Of a stretch of DNA of 64,000 bases, positions 41,830 through 52,430 are shown in pieces (the first letter of the stretch is position 1; every line of letters begins with the position of its first letter). Position numbers and translations under genes: made by a program. Under the pieces are notes generated by a model. It saw only the letters and a list, made by a program, of their open reading frames with translations, made no database searches and was not told where the DNA came from. This DNA is from Onthophagus taurus (taxonomy: Eukaryota > Arthropoda > Insecta > Coleoptera > Scarabaeidae): the NCBI RefSeq assembly GCF_036711975.1, contig NC_091976.1:4464001-4528000 (forward strand), in the 5' to 3' direction.

Positions 41830-42900
41830 AAATTACATTTATACGTTAATATTCTTTTTTTATTTCAAACATATTAAATTTACATTATTTTTATTTCAAT
41901 CCCATAATCTCATGCTATGTTGCTCTACTACTACACCATCCTCAATTCTGATATGTTCCTAGATATGTTTCACAATTAACACAATAATGATCAATGTTCA
42001 TACACGTGTCCATTAAATATGGTATCCATATAAGGCCAGCATCTATTATTTAAATATTTATTAAATTTCAGAATCTCTTTTTACTATAATTTGTTTACCC
42101 AAACAAACATAATATTAAACTGAACGTGTGAGTTCTTGTCGTCGTTTCAGATTTAATCCTAGTTTTACCTTCTTGCCCACAATGTGAGCATATCACAATG
42201 TGTTCCGTAAGCTATGTGTGACATATCTGCTCACTTGCTATTCACTTAATTCATTTAATAGTGGAATGGGGGATATATGACAGCCCCCGATCCTCGTATC
42301 CACCTCTACAACGAGGAGTAATATTTAATAAGATGGAGGAGGATGATCGTAAGTCCTTATTTTTCTTTTGCTTTACAATATTTTTTTTTTCTTAGCGGAA
42401 TGTGGGGGATATGAAAGCCCCCTAATTCCCTTCTTCTCTTCCCCTAATATGATTCCCATCACCGATCAATATCAGTGATGATGATGAGTCGTCCCGTCCT
42501 CCTTCCCGTCTCCGGTAGGATTACACACCCCCGATGTCGCGATTCGCCGAGGCCCCCCACCGGAGCGGTAGATATAACTAATTTACTCAAAGATATTATT
42601 ATAGAAATAAAAAAAAAAAATAGAACGTTAAATTTTTTGTTTTTATACTTTTAAATACGTTAATTAATTTCATTGAATGAAGATGTTTATATCAAAGAAA
42701 AACAACTCAAATTATGGCGAAAAACTCATAAATCAAAAGATTGTAAAGGTAATAAGTCACTCAACACGAAAAAACAAACAACAACAACCACCATGAAAAA
42801 AACAACTTTTCCGGAGATAATTAAAATGATTCATGAAATCATCTCTCGGTATAAATTGAGTGTCTTATGTTTTTACAGTTTATTTTTATTATTTCACACA
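41830..42900. other. No confident gene
   Basis: Two copies of a GGAATGTGGGGGATATGAAAGCC-like segment (42264 and 42401) flank GT..AG-type splice signals, hinting at further small exons. A 79-codon frame at 42673 is low-complexity (Lys/Thr). Nothing recognisable. Confidence 0.3.
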
Positions 42901-42902
42901 TC

Positions 42903-43620
42903 ATGGCCATGACTAATGCTAACAACGAGTATGCCACAATCCCCTGAGATCTAATTCCGGGGATTTGTGAGTTGCGTCACCCAAATGTAAGTTATACCTA
43001 TACTAGAATTAATTTTTCCACATGTAATATTAATTTTTTAGACTATTATGATTGTGACAACGAATGGTTGTTTTGAGGACTTGCTCGTCCAGGGGGGCGC
43101 ATAATTTATAGTTATGTGACCCCACAGACTATTTGATTATTGCTGGGGGCGATGTCATACCCTCACATTTTTTTATACTGCCTAAGTATTTTTTCTTGTT
43201 ACTTTAATGTTTTATTAATTTTTTTTTATATTTGGTTGGTTTTTATACTTTTATTTCATTTTATTTATAGTCGGAGGAGTAATGTTGCCGCCACCACCAC
43301 CGCTTATCCCATTAGACATGGTTGACTTAACCGCTGAAGGTGATGATGACTCAGTTAGTTTTTTACTTTTTAATTAATTTTATTTTTTACAGAGGAAGTG
43401 ATCGATCTTACAGCGGGCAGCGTAAACGCTGTTAATTCTGTGGTAATTGACATTATCACAGAAAACAATTCAGTGGTAATTGGTACATTTTTATTAATTC
43501 TTCTCATAATCAGTTGGTTTTTATACGTTTATTTCATTTTATGTTTTTTATAGTCGGAGGAGTGATGATGATATCACCATCACCATCACCACTCAATCCG
43601 CTAGTGATTGAAGTAAATTT
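42903..43620 (+). pseudogene. Lineage-B TIR spliced gene, copy 3
   Basis: Exon 1 from 42903 (ANNEYATIP then an in-frame TGA), exon 2 from 43042, exon 3 from 43271 (PPPPPLIPLDMVDLTAE), exon 4 from 43393 (EEVIDLTAG). All splice sites are kept, but exon 1 carries a stop. Confidence 0.5.
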
Positions 43621-43826
43621 CAAAAATATATGAACATAAAAAAATTTAAATCGTATAAAATTTAACTCAATTCTCATTAAAAAATAAAATCTTGAAGCCG
43701 TTAAATGAGGTTAATGCGGTTATATAAAGATTACGAATTTTAACTTTACGTTTAAATGCGATAGTTTTAAATTAATCACTTTAGTATTATTTAACTTGTT
43801 CTTCATTAACATATACTACTACTTCA

Positions 43827-44512
43827 ATGGCTTTATTCAACGAACCTTCATTGAAAGAGTTAGCTCAAACGAAAATTAATTTAAACTTATCGAAACGTGT
43901 AAATGTGCTAACACTTAGAGAATACTATCCGTGGAAGTTAGTGTTAGAGTTATAGAACACCTGGTCCGAGGACAATTGGAATGAGCTGGGGACGCATAAA
44001 AAATGTTCCGATGATGTAGACGTGAGGTGTATTACGATGGATGTGTTTAATAATAACCTCAATCATAAGTAACAATGCGCGATCTTTAGAAATGTTGAAA
44101 TTTGCAGGTAAATTAGAAATTAATATATAGTCTATAAAACTAATTGAAATTTTAATAATACTTTACCGATGAAATTTTCAATCGAAAAAATGTGAACGAA
44201 GTAGTATACGAATCGGCATCATACATTCAAACTAAACGAGGACGTCTATGCTGGGGATGTTGTGATATGTTCGAGTCGGAAATTCGATCGGACTATTTTA
44301 AAGATAAAGAAGGATTTCAGGGAAATTCAAAGAGCTTTATATGGTGGGATGATGATGATATCAATAAGAACCAGTTCATAGATTTAGTGGAAACAGAGTA
44401 TATGTGGTGTGCTTTTTGTCTGGTACGTCCACATTTTAAAATAAATTTAAGAGAAACAACAATTTCCGAAGTAACTGATAAATTTTTAATGGAGGAAGTA
44501 GATCGTTATTGA
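43827..44512 (+). pseudogene. CxxC gene of a deleted A-type relic
   Basis: Exon 1 43827-44107 (MALFNEPSLKELAQTKINLNL..; stops at LEL*NTW and HK*QCA). Exon 2, about 44168-44512, is open: LCWGCCD and WCAFCLVRPHFK. The splice donor is preserved in altered form. Confidence 0.65.
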
Positions 44513-44751
44513 TCCATCTCAAATAAGGACATTAGAATAGTATATAAAAGTATCATTAAGAACGTGTTTTACTAGAAATAGCCTATTTTTAAATTAAATT
44601 TAAGAGAATCATGTTTCGAACTAATCCATAGATTTTTATACGCAGAATAGAAAATAAGAAGTTAGTTTATTATAATTTAGGTATACTATTTTTAAAATAA
44701 GCCCGTAATTTAAATTTAAGAGAAGTTAGTTTATTATAATTTACGTATACA

Positions 44752-45211
44752 ATGGATGTATTTAATTATAAACTGAATCATACGTTGCAATGCGCCATAT
44801 TTAGGAATGTATAAATTTTCAGGTAAATTAGAAATTAAAATATAGTAAAAATATAGTATATAAAGTTAAATGAAATTTTAATAATACTTTAGGGATGAAA
44901 TTTTCTACCAAATGTATGGGGATGATGAAAATGGAGTACTATGTGCGTGGATGACATACATTGAAACTGAACACGGACGTGTATGTGGGAAATGTTTCCA
45001 GGATTACGATTGGCTTCTTATAATAGAACTGGATAAAATTATTGATAAGTACAAGTTCGTAGATTTAGTGGAAAATGAAGTTATGTGGTGTGCGTTCTGT
45101 TTGAAACGTCCTAAATTGGATGACGGAAAGGGACCGATAAAATTGCATCGAAAGCCTCCACCGACTCCACAGAGAAAAGTTAAGGGTGAAATTAAAGAGA
45201 TAAAGTTTAGT
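44752..45211 (+). pseudogene. CxxC gene fused to virion-associated gene (target of A2)
   Basis: A second CxxC-gene remnant (VCGKC, WCAFCLKRP) joins in frame at about 45114 to the middle of the virion-associated gene (GPIKLHRK..KGEIKEIKFS). The junction shares AAATT between the two parents. The gene is then split by A2 and continues at 63882. It shows an internally deleted Polinton, TIR joined to the capsid block. Confidence 0.75.
45206..45211. repeat. Left target-site duplication TTTAGT of A2
   Basis: TTTAGT directly before the AGTAGATAG terminus. The same six bases follow the right terminus at 63882-63887. An uninterrupted copy of the target gene reads AAGTTTAGTGATGAAG. Confidence 0.93.
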
Positions 45212-45270
45212 AGTAGATAGTAAATGCCGGTTCTGGACCGGAAATCAATCCCCCATCCCCCTAATCCCCC

Positions 45271-45697
45271 ATGACGTCACTTCCGGTGTCATCCCACTTC
45301 CGGTGTCATCCCACTTCCGGTATCTTGTCACTTCCGGTATCTTGTCACTTCCGGTGTCATCTTCAACCCCATGCTAGTGCCCTTTTGGCCCTTCAACCCC
45401 CAACCCCCTTCAACCCCATGTGAGTGCCCTATTGGCCCCTTCAACCCCATGTTAGTGCCCTATTGGCCCCCTTCAACCCCCATCCCCCTTCAACCCCATG
45501 TTAGTGCCCTATTGGCCCCCTTCAACCCCCACCCGCCTTCAACCCCCACCCGCCTTCAACCCCATGTTAGTGCCCTATTGGCCCCCTTCAACCCCCATCC
45601 CCCTTCAACCCCATGTGAGTGCCCTATTGGCCCCTTCAACCCCATGTGAGTGCCCTAATGGGCCCTCCAACCCCCATCCCCCTTCAACCCTATGTTA
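45271..45697. promoter_or_regulatory. ETS/CRE array and minisatellite, A2 left end
   Basis: TGACGTCACTTCCGGT, then four more CACTTCCGGT copies at 17-19 bp spacing to 45360, then CTTCAACCCC/TAGTGCCCTATTGGCC units to 45697. Confidence 0.7.
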
Positions 45698-45973
45698 GTA
45701 GAGATGACGATGACGGCGCTCATACGTTTATCAGCGCGGAGGCTAATCCCCCGCGGAGCGATGACGACGACGGCGATGACGTCGACGATCGTATGCTTAT
45801 CAGCGGAAGCTAATCCCCCGCGGAGCGATGACTGAATTGAAATAATACTCACCTTAAAATAGGTTATTTATTATTATTATTGATTGATTGATTGACTGAT
45901 TGATGGTAGGAGGAGGAGGAGGAAGAGAAAATCACAAAAAATTAAAGTTAATACATATATTAAAAATTTAAAT

Positions 45974-46090
45974 TTAAATTAAACATGCCCAAAATGATAA
46001 ACATATGCAGACAGCGCTTGTGATAACATCGATCAAAGTGCAGAGAATTTCGGCGACAAAAGATAGTAAACTATTTAAACATTTACCCAT
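45974..46090 (-). CDS. 38-residue hydrophobic peptide (A2 left TIR)
   Basis: Mirror copy of 63157-63273, starting ATG 46090 (MGKCLNS) 16 bp after the OB-like 2 stop. See that entry. Confidence 0.55.
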   Translation of the reverse strand: MGKCLNSLLSFVAEILCTLIDVITSAVCICLSFWACLI

Positions 46091-46105
46091 TGTGTAGCAC
46101 TTTAA

Positions 46106-46423
46106 TTACAAAACTTTAAATCTCAATCGTTCGGTAGCGGGTGTATATCCTTCATAGATTAATCCAATCCTAATCGAATCGAGTCGCTCTTGTCCGTGGA
46201 TGATATCTTTCCAAATGTTCTCAGCGTAAAGGGGCGGTATATATACCCTAACGTGCTCCAATTCTGCCAGAAGGTCTTGATACGATTCCGGATCTTGCGT
46301 GAAACGTATCACCCGATACACCCTATTCTTCTCTAACGACGAAATGGGAACTTTAGGTTTGTCCGCGTTTATACCTAAGGCATTTAAACCTTGTATCGCA
46401 AAAATCAAATCGCGTTGAGACAT
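46106..46423 (-). CDS. TIR OB-like protein 2 (A2 left TIR)
   Basis: 105 codons identical to the right-end copy at 62824-63141; see there. Confidence 0.75.
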   Translation of the reverse strand: MSQRDLIFAIQGLNALGINADKPKVPISSLEKNRVYRVIRFTQDPESYQDLLAELEHVRVYIPPLYAENIWKDIIHGQERLDSIRIGLIYEGYTPATERLRFKVL

Positions 46424-46774
46424 ATCGTAACTCTAAACGTCGACTGAAATTTAAAACGGTGGCGATATATAATATATATTTGGGAGGAGAGAAAAATTAC
46501 ATAAGCGCCATCTATACTACAATAGGTTGCACATAAATTTCAGATAACGCTCAATAGGAGACGGCGTCAACGATCGTATGCTTATCAGCGGAAGTTAATC
46601 CCCCGCGGAGCGATGACTGAATTGAAATAATACTCACCTTAAAATAGGTTATTTATTATTATTATTATTATTGATTGATTGAGGGTAGGAGGAGGAAGAG
46701 AAAATCACAAAAAATTACAGTTAATAGATATATTAAAAATTTAAATTTCAATTAAACATAATTAACGAATAAGA

Positions 46775-47254
46775 TTAGTCAGTACCGTTCACGACATCGG
46801 TCGCTAAATTGTAATAGAAACCGTCTTGGTTACGTTCGCGAAGAGGGGCCCGTGCTGCCCCATGATATCGTCTGCTGACGGGTGTGGACACTTCCGGAAC
46901 TGTATGGGCCACCGCCAAATTTTCAGCGACGTCCGCTACCGGAGAAGGAATCGTAAAAATTTTCTGATCGAATCGGATTAAATTCGCAGGATTCTGTTTC
47001 CCAAAATCCCTCTTTCCGAGATATACTAAAGACATCCTATCGAGGGACCGTAACTCTTCATCAGTTATAGCTTCGGCAATTCTCAACGGTAAATATACCG
47101 TAAAACCATCTTCCAACTCAACAATAACGGAGGGCCATTTGTTCGATGCGATTCTTTTAGCTCTCACAATCGGGTAAGGATGATCGATTTGTAGCGAAGA
47201 AAGCGAACGTTTCAATGGGAAAACGTATGAACCCAAAAGATTTAGACGAGACAT
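46775..47254 (-). CDS. TIR OB-like protein 1 (A2 left TIR)
   Basis: 159 codons identical to the right-end copy at 61993-62472; see there. Confidence 0.75.
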   Translation of the reverse strand: MSRLNLLGSYVFPLKRSLSSLQIDHPYPIVRAKRIASNKWPSVIVELEDGFTVYLPLRIAEAITDEELRSLDRMSLVYLGKRDFGKQNPANLIRFDQKIFTIPSPVADVAENLAVAHTVPEVSTPVSRRYHGAARAPLRERNQDGFYYNLATDVVNGTD

Positions 47255-47328
47255 CTTATCAGTATGAACGGCTACCTCGGACTACATTGAAATTACGGTA
47301 GGGATAGTAATTACCCTAAGCCAAAAAA

Positions 47329-47342
47329 GATGCGCGCGCATC
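47329..47342. repeat. Perfect palindrome GATGCGCGCGCATC (A2 left)
   Basis: About 75 bp upstream of OB-like protein 1, conserved in position in every A-type repeat. Confidence 0.6.
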
Positions 47343-47656
47343 AGTGAATCCACCAATTAGAAAATATAAAAACCGCAAAATACCCTTGAACTAAGGGAGT
47401 AGCTCCCTCATTATTGCATCATCCCTATCGCTGTCGTTAATCAAATTAGATTGATGTAAATTAAAAAAAAGATTTAATTTAAAATAAATAAAATAATTTA
47501 ACGAAATTATCACCAGAATAAAAATCTCGCAACCGTTAAATGGGGTTAATGCGGTTAGATAATGATTACGAATTCTCGACTTTTCGCTTAAATACAATAA
47601 TTTTAAATTAAGGAGTTTAGTATCATTTAACTTGTTTTACGTTAACATATACTACA

Positions 47657-48402
47657 ATGGCTTTGATCAACGCACCTTCGCTGATCGATTTGGCTCAAGC
47701 GAAAATCAATGTAAACATATCGAATCGTCTACATATACTATCACTCCGAGAATACTTGCCGTGGAAAGTAGTGTTAGACTTATGGAACACGTGGTTCCAG
47801 GATAATTGGTTCGAGCTTGGAACGCATAAAAAATGTTCCGATGATGTGGACGTTAGGTGCATTACAATGGATGTGTTTAATTATGAACTGAATCATAAGT
47901 TACAATGCGCCATCTTTAGAAATGCTGAAATTTTCAGGTAAATTAGAAATTAAAATATACTCTTTAAAGATAATAATTGAGATGTTAATAATAATAATAA
48001 TACTTTAGTGATGAAATTTTCAATCAAATAAATGGGGATGGAGTAGTATACAAGAGGGTATTTTTCTGTCAAACTAAACACGGACCTGTTTGCAGCCATT
48101 GTTGGGATATGTTCGAAATCAAGCTTAATTTTGGTGGTTTACAATATAAAGAAGGATTTCAACCCAAACGACAATTCAGCGGAATTCGGAGGTATCGATT
48201 TGAAAATACAATTGATCCCATTTTTCGGGGGCGTGAAATTATAAATAAGAGTGAATTCATTGAGCTAGTGGAAAGCGAGAAAATGTGGTGTGCTTTTTGT
48301 CTGGTACGTCCACATTTTAAATTAAGTTTAAGAGTAACAGTTTCCGAAGTTTTATACCAATTTTTAATGGTAGAAGTAGCTCGTTATAAGCATGTAAGTT
48401 AA
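47657..48402 (+). CDS. Two-exon CxxC gene (A2 left TIR)
   Basis: Exon 1 47657-47937 (MALINAPSLIDLAQ...), donor TTTCAG|GTAAAT. Exon 2 48009-48402, acceptor TACTTTAG. Splicing keeps the frame and gives about 224 residues. Paired knuckles VCSHC and WCAFC in exon 2 are a likely zinc site; LWNTWFQDNW in exon 1 is conserved with lineage B. Structure resembles a small nucleic-acid or ubiquitin-type zinc protein, but no family is recognised. 48403-48740 holds only AT-rich tandem duplicates. Confidence 0.65.
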
Positions 48403-48741
48403 ATATAAAAGATAAGTTAGTTTATTATAATTTACGGTATATTATTTTTTAAAATAAGCTTGTAAGATAAATATAAAAGATAAGTTAGTTTATTATAAAT
48501 AAGGTATACTTTTTTAAATAAATAATTTTTTATAATTTAAGAAATTATCGTTTGATATTTTTAAATAATCCAAACGCATTGAGGAATTAATATTAAATAA
48601 CTCTTTAAAGATATATGTACGGGGGGATGGAAATTTGATAAAGAAAACAAATTAAATTCAGGTCGAGGCATTTTAATCTAAATAAATTAAAAAATAAAAG
48701 TTAATATAAATATAATAACAATTTAAAATGAATAAACTCAC

Positions 48742-49064
48742 TTTCTAGCCTATATAATATGGAGACATACGTCCCCATATCTCTGTAAAAAATGCCCGAC
48801 CCGAGGGGCGTGAAGCCCCTCGGACACTTGTATCGAGGCACTTGCCTCGACATGAATATCGATTTCTGCACCTTCTAAATTTAAAGATATAAATTAAAAT
48901 AATGAAATTAAACCTCTGTATTGAGACTTACTTTTAAATGGGGAGGCAGAAGCCTCCCCGCCACCTCCTCCACAATGAATTTAACTGAAAAAATTTGAAT
49001 TTTAAACTCAAAACTTAAACTTTAACAATTTAACAATTTAGAGCTCACCTCTTTGATTATACAT
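48742..49064 (-). CDS. Small three-exon TIR gene (A2 left TIR)
   Basis: Mirror of 60183-60505; see there. Its promoter repeats lie at 49100-49215. Confidence 0.5.
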
Positions 49065-49295
49065 TATTAACCAAAATGCGGTAAAACGGTATTGCATAAG
49101 ACTTTATACCCTTTACAGAGTATACCCTTATCAAGTGTGTGGTTTCCTAAGGAAACGACTTGGACGCAACGTTCTTATGCTGCAAACCCTTATCAAATGT
49201 GGTTTCTTAAGGAAAAAAGAAACTCGAGTAAAATAGACGTTTAAAAAAGTAAATTTTATTTTAAAAAATAATTCACATCGATAGAAAAAAAATTT

Positions 49296-50228
49296 TTATG
49301 ATATATCTTTATTTGATATCCAAGAATTATGGGATGAATCGAATCCTAACCATTTTACGTACAACTTATCCTTCTTCCTCTTCAACACCTTTTCAACGAG
49401 GTAAACGTTGGGTTGAGCGGTCTTTTGAAGTTCGAATTCGTAAAAAGCGCCTTTAATCGGCTGACCACGCACATCCTCCAATAAATACGAAACTGGATTT
49501 GTGATATTCACTTTAACGATTTTAAACAATTCGGCGGTCCAGTTGGGCAGATATCCTTTATCAAACACATGTTTATATTTACTGATACGAACAGCGTCTC
49601 CAACTCTAAACTTTCCTCTGCCGGCAATTTTAATATGATTGTACACTGTATCGAGAAGTTTATTCTCTACCGATTTCGAATTTATTTCAGACGGTTTCAT
49701 TTTCGTAGTCGAATGTTTCGTACTGTTATATCGAGATGTTATATCCACCAATAGGTGCGCCCATTTATGATTTCCATATAGACTGAAGAACTTGTAGATT
49801 CTTTGTTTAACGGTTCGAATTACACGTTCAGCCATCGACGCTTTCATAACGCTATAAAAATGATTAATTTTAAAATCCGACATCAACCGTTTAAATTGAC
49901 TGTTGTAGAACTCTTTGCCCTGATCGGTTTGTAGATTTCGAGGCGCGCGACCGACGTCTGTGAGAATTGAGCGTAGCGCTGCGGTGACGTCCGTAGAATT
50001 TTTACTTTTTAACGGACGCGTCCAAAGAAACTTGGAGAAACAGTCTATAACCACTAATATATATTTATATCCGGAATTCAATCTGGCAAACTCAATCATT
50101 TCAATTAGATCCGCCTGCCATAGATCATCGATCCCCTTCAGGATGGTTCTCCGTCTAGCGAAAATACGTCTAGCGGGGCGATGGAGCTCCTCCACAATGA
50201 CACGTTTCGCATCTGACACCTTCTCCAT
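49296..50228 (-). CDS. Polinton integrase with chromodomain (A2)
   Basis: 310 codons from ATG 50228. Same catalytic Asp-Asp-Glu set as A1 (QADL, TDQGKEF, MAERVIR) and the same C-terminal chromodomain. Two residues (Ser-Ser) are missing shortly before the catalytic Glu compared with A1 and lineage B, shortening the loop; whether activity survives is unclear. Its last 142 codons lie inside the left inverted repeat and are therefore duplicated at the right end. Confidence 0.93.
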   Translation of the reverse strand: MEKVSDAKRVIVEELHRPARRIFARRRTILKGIDDLWQADLIEMIEFARLNSGYKYILVVIDCFSKFLWTRPLKSKNSTDVTAALRSILTDVGRAPRNLQTDQGKEFYNSQFKRLMSDFKINHFYSVMKASMAERVIRTVKQRIYKFFSLYGNHKWAHLLVDITSRYNSTKHSTTKMKPSEINSKSVENKLLDTVYNHIKIAGRGKFRVGDAVRISKYKHVFDKGYLPNWTAELFKIVKVNITNPVSYLLEDVRGQPIKGAFYEFELQKTAQPNVYLVEKVLKRKKDKLYVKWLGFDSSHNSWISNKDIS

Positions 50229-50236
50229 TGTGACAA

Positions 50237-51367
50237 TTAAGGTTTGAGACCAACCTTTTTCTCTAATATATCAAGTCGGGAAAATATAGCGGAATCCATG
50301 AGGTCAACTCGCGACTTTTGCGCACCGATCGACTGTCGTATATTCGATATGAGCGTATCAATCACCGATAGACGATTTCTAATGCGATTTAGATTCAAAG
50401 GTATATCGGTGTTTACCGTTTTAATTAGCGATGCGATCTGTCCGGTCTTAGATGGGTCTAATAAATTCGATACATCTTCGATATTCGATTTGTTAAGCTT
50501 TACTTGATTTAATAAATTAGTGAATTCCGTTTTAATTGCGTCCCCCAACTTTGTTAAACGATCGGAAAGTTGAGTTAAATCACCAGAGACGTCCGAGTAA
50601 TTTCGATTAATAACATCGGTGAACTTTGCCGCCGTATCAGTTAATTCGTTGGATATTTCGGTAATTTTTACATCGCCAACATCAATTTTAGCATGCAGAT
50701 TTTTAATATCGGATACCCAGTGCGATTTTAAATTTAAAATCTGATCCTCGATCGCTTCGATTGAAGGTTTTAAATTTCCGGAAACTTGCAGATCGATATA
50801 TTTCTTGCTGGCATCGAATTCATCACGTAGGGTTTGAATCTCCGGCGTAACTTGTTCGGATTTAATTCGCAAATTTTCAACACCCGATTTTAAATTTAAA
50901 ATCTGATCCTCGATCGCTTCGATTGAAGGCCTTAAATTTCCGGAAACTTGAAGATCAATATATTTCTTGCTAGCATCAATTTCATCACGTAGGGTTTCAA
51001 TCACCGACGTAACTTTTCTGGATTTATCTCGCAAATCATCAACCTCCGATTTTAAAGAATAATGAAGATTCCTATTGGCTCGCATTGTCCTACTTATTGA
51101 ATCGAACATACGTTTATACTCCGTATCGTTTGTCTTAAACATCTCATCTACATATGCTTTTATAACGCAATCGTTTTCTAACGATGGGCTTTGTACATTA
51201 CTAAGTTTACGTCCCTGCATATCATAATCCCCAGATGAGGTTAACGGTAATCCAACCGCCCGCTGAGACGTTCCGGCTTCATCAATTATTCTACCCCATG
51301 AAGATGCGTGCAGCGTACGTCCGAATTTATCGATACTGATAATACCACCAACACCGCCTCCAAACAT
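50237..51367 (-). CDS. Coiled-coil fibre-like protein (A2)
   Basis: 376 codons from ATG 51367. A glycine-rich start (MFGGGVGGI) and DYDMQGRKL..ENDCVIKAYVDEM motif are typical of tail or vertex fibres in phages and adintoviruses. The rest is long heptad coiled coil. A roughly 56-residue unit (TLRDE.DASKKYIDLQVSGN...) is tandemly present twice here and once in A1. Likely receptor-binding spike or fibre; no knob domain recognised. Confidence 0.75.
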   Translation of the reverse strand: MFGGGVGGIISIDKFGRTLHASSWGRIIDEAGTSQRAVGLPLTSSGDYDMQGRKLSNVQSPSLENDCVIKAYVDEMFKTNDTEYKRMFDSISRTMRANRNLHYSLKSEVDDLRDKSRKVTSVIETLRDEIDASKKYIDLQVSGNLRPSIEAIEDQILNLKSGVENLRIKSEQVTPEIQTLRDEFDASKKYIDLQVSGNLKPSIEAIEDQILNLKSHWVSDIKNLHAKIDVGDVKITEISNELTDTAAKFTDVINRNYSDVSGDLTQLSDRLTKLGDAIKTEFTNLLNQVKLNKSNIEDVSNLLDPSKTGQIASLIKTVNTDIPLNLNRIRNRLSVIDTLISNIRQSIGAQKSRVDLMDSAIFSRLDILEKKVGLKP

Positions 51368-51382
51368 GTCTAGCGTAGTTAT

Positions 51383-52369
51383 TTATTTGATAACGTTGAT
51401 TTCTTTAAGCTCCTCCACAATATACGCAATCTCGTTTCTATGCGAATTGTTTCCGGCCGCATACGATGCATGCAACAATCGCAATCGATCTACCAATTCG
51501 TTAACATCATCCCAGTATTTATACTGAATCCGATTGGAATTAACCTCTAGACCCGATCCTGCAGCTGTTTCACCCGCGCTGCTAAATAGCGGTTTAATTA
51601 TTTTAATATATTTTTCAGAACGATTACTCGCTATGGGACCGGTATAGTTCTGTTTATGAGCTCCCGTATACGTTAGAATCTCTTTATACTTGCGAAGATC
51701 CTCTTCCGTAAAATTTTTAGGTGCTTTCAATTGTATGAGCTCGTATAAACCCGAGCTGGTTGGAATATTTAATTTACCACCGTCTAGTGATATGTGAGCG
51801 TCGGTAAATTCAACAGGTTTTGAACCAATCTTCCATCCATCTGTTTTAGAATCGTACCTTATACCCATTCTGAGATCAATTGAATCCCGTTTGCCGTACA
51901 TATAATATAAATTTCTAATTCCGACGGGTAGCCTTCCAATAGGTATACGCTCTAATTTTGCATCGGGTTTCGTCAACGTTGACGTTGAAGGGGATTTTGA
52001 TACATCAGCTCCCAAATTTTCAATCATTTGCGAACCCTTGGGAATTACGGACGGACTTTTAACCTCAAACTTATCAACATCTTCATCACTAAACTTTATC
52101 TCTTTAATTTCCCCCTTAACTGTTTTCTGTTGAGTCTTTCGATGCAATTTTATCGGTACCTTTACGTCATCCAATTTTTTCGATATATCCTTCAAAGTAT
52201 CGCTTAACGGTCGGTGGAGTTTAGCTATAAGCGCGTCATCGCGTTCCTGGCCTTGTCTAATCGCCAGGCGTTTACGCTTTATCGCATTCGTGATGTTTAC
52301 TATAGCTCTATCACGTTCGACGTTTGACCGCTTGCCTACTTTATTTTGTTTACTACTATAATTGGCCAT
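51383..52369 (-). CDS. Virion-associated unknown protein (A2)
   Basis: ATG 52369 (MANYSSKQNK); the frame extends upstream on GTG only. A basic, helical N-terminus (RDRAIVNITNAIKRKR) leads into a conserved C-terminal half with YDSKTDGWKIGSKPVEF, GLYELIQLKAP, YTGAHKQNY and ELVDRLRLLHASYAAGN. I recognise it as a standing companion of capsid genes in insect Polinton-type elements, function unknown. It lies between ATPase and fibre on the same strand. The homologous gene is the insertion target of A2. Confidence 0.65.
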   Translation of the reverse strand: MANYSSKQNKVGKRSNVERDRAIVNITNAIKRKRLAIRQGQERDDALIAKLHRPLSDTLKDISKKLDDVKVPIKLHRKTQQKTVKGEIKEIKFSDEDVDKFEVKSPSVIPKGSQMIENLGADVSKSPSTSTLTKPDAKLERIPIGRLPVGIRNLYYMYGKRDSIDLRMGIRYDSKTDGWKIGSKPVEFTDAHISLDGGKLNIPTSSGLYELIQLKAPKNFTEEDLRKYKEILTYTGAHKQNYTGPIASNRSEKYIKIIKPLFSSAGETAAGSGLEVNSNRIQYKYWDDVNELVDRLRLLHASYAAGNNSHRNEIAYIVEELKEINVIK

Positions 52370-52430
52370 CGATGATAATGGTGATGATGATGACCTCACA
52401 CAAACGCATGTAAAATAGCAATGCGTCTTT

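Larger units (their letters stand above)
45212..49722. repeat. Left terminal inverted repeat of A2
   Basis: Inverse complement of 59525-63881. Inner border at 49722 inside the integrase gene. It is 4511 bp against 4357 bp on the right; the difference is mainly minisatellite and AAT-repeat copy number. Confidence 0.92.

Noticed and set aside
42673-42912. 79-codon Lys/Thr-rich frame as a gene
   Set aside because: Composition is low-complexity, no homologue in other copies, and it overlaps exon 1 of the spliced gene.
45361-45697. Evenly spaced repeats resembling a CRISPR array
   Set aside because: Units are degenerate and contiguous without unique spacers, and sit at Polinton ends in a eukaryotic genome. 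They are minisatellites.
45371-45813. Several proline-rich open frames in all three forward frames
   Set aside because: They are low-complexity translations of the C-rich minisatellite and change with copy number.
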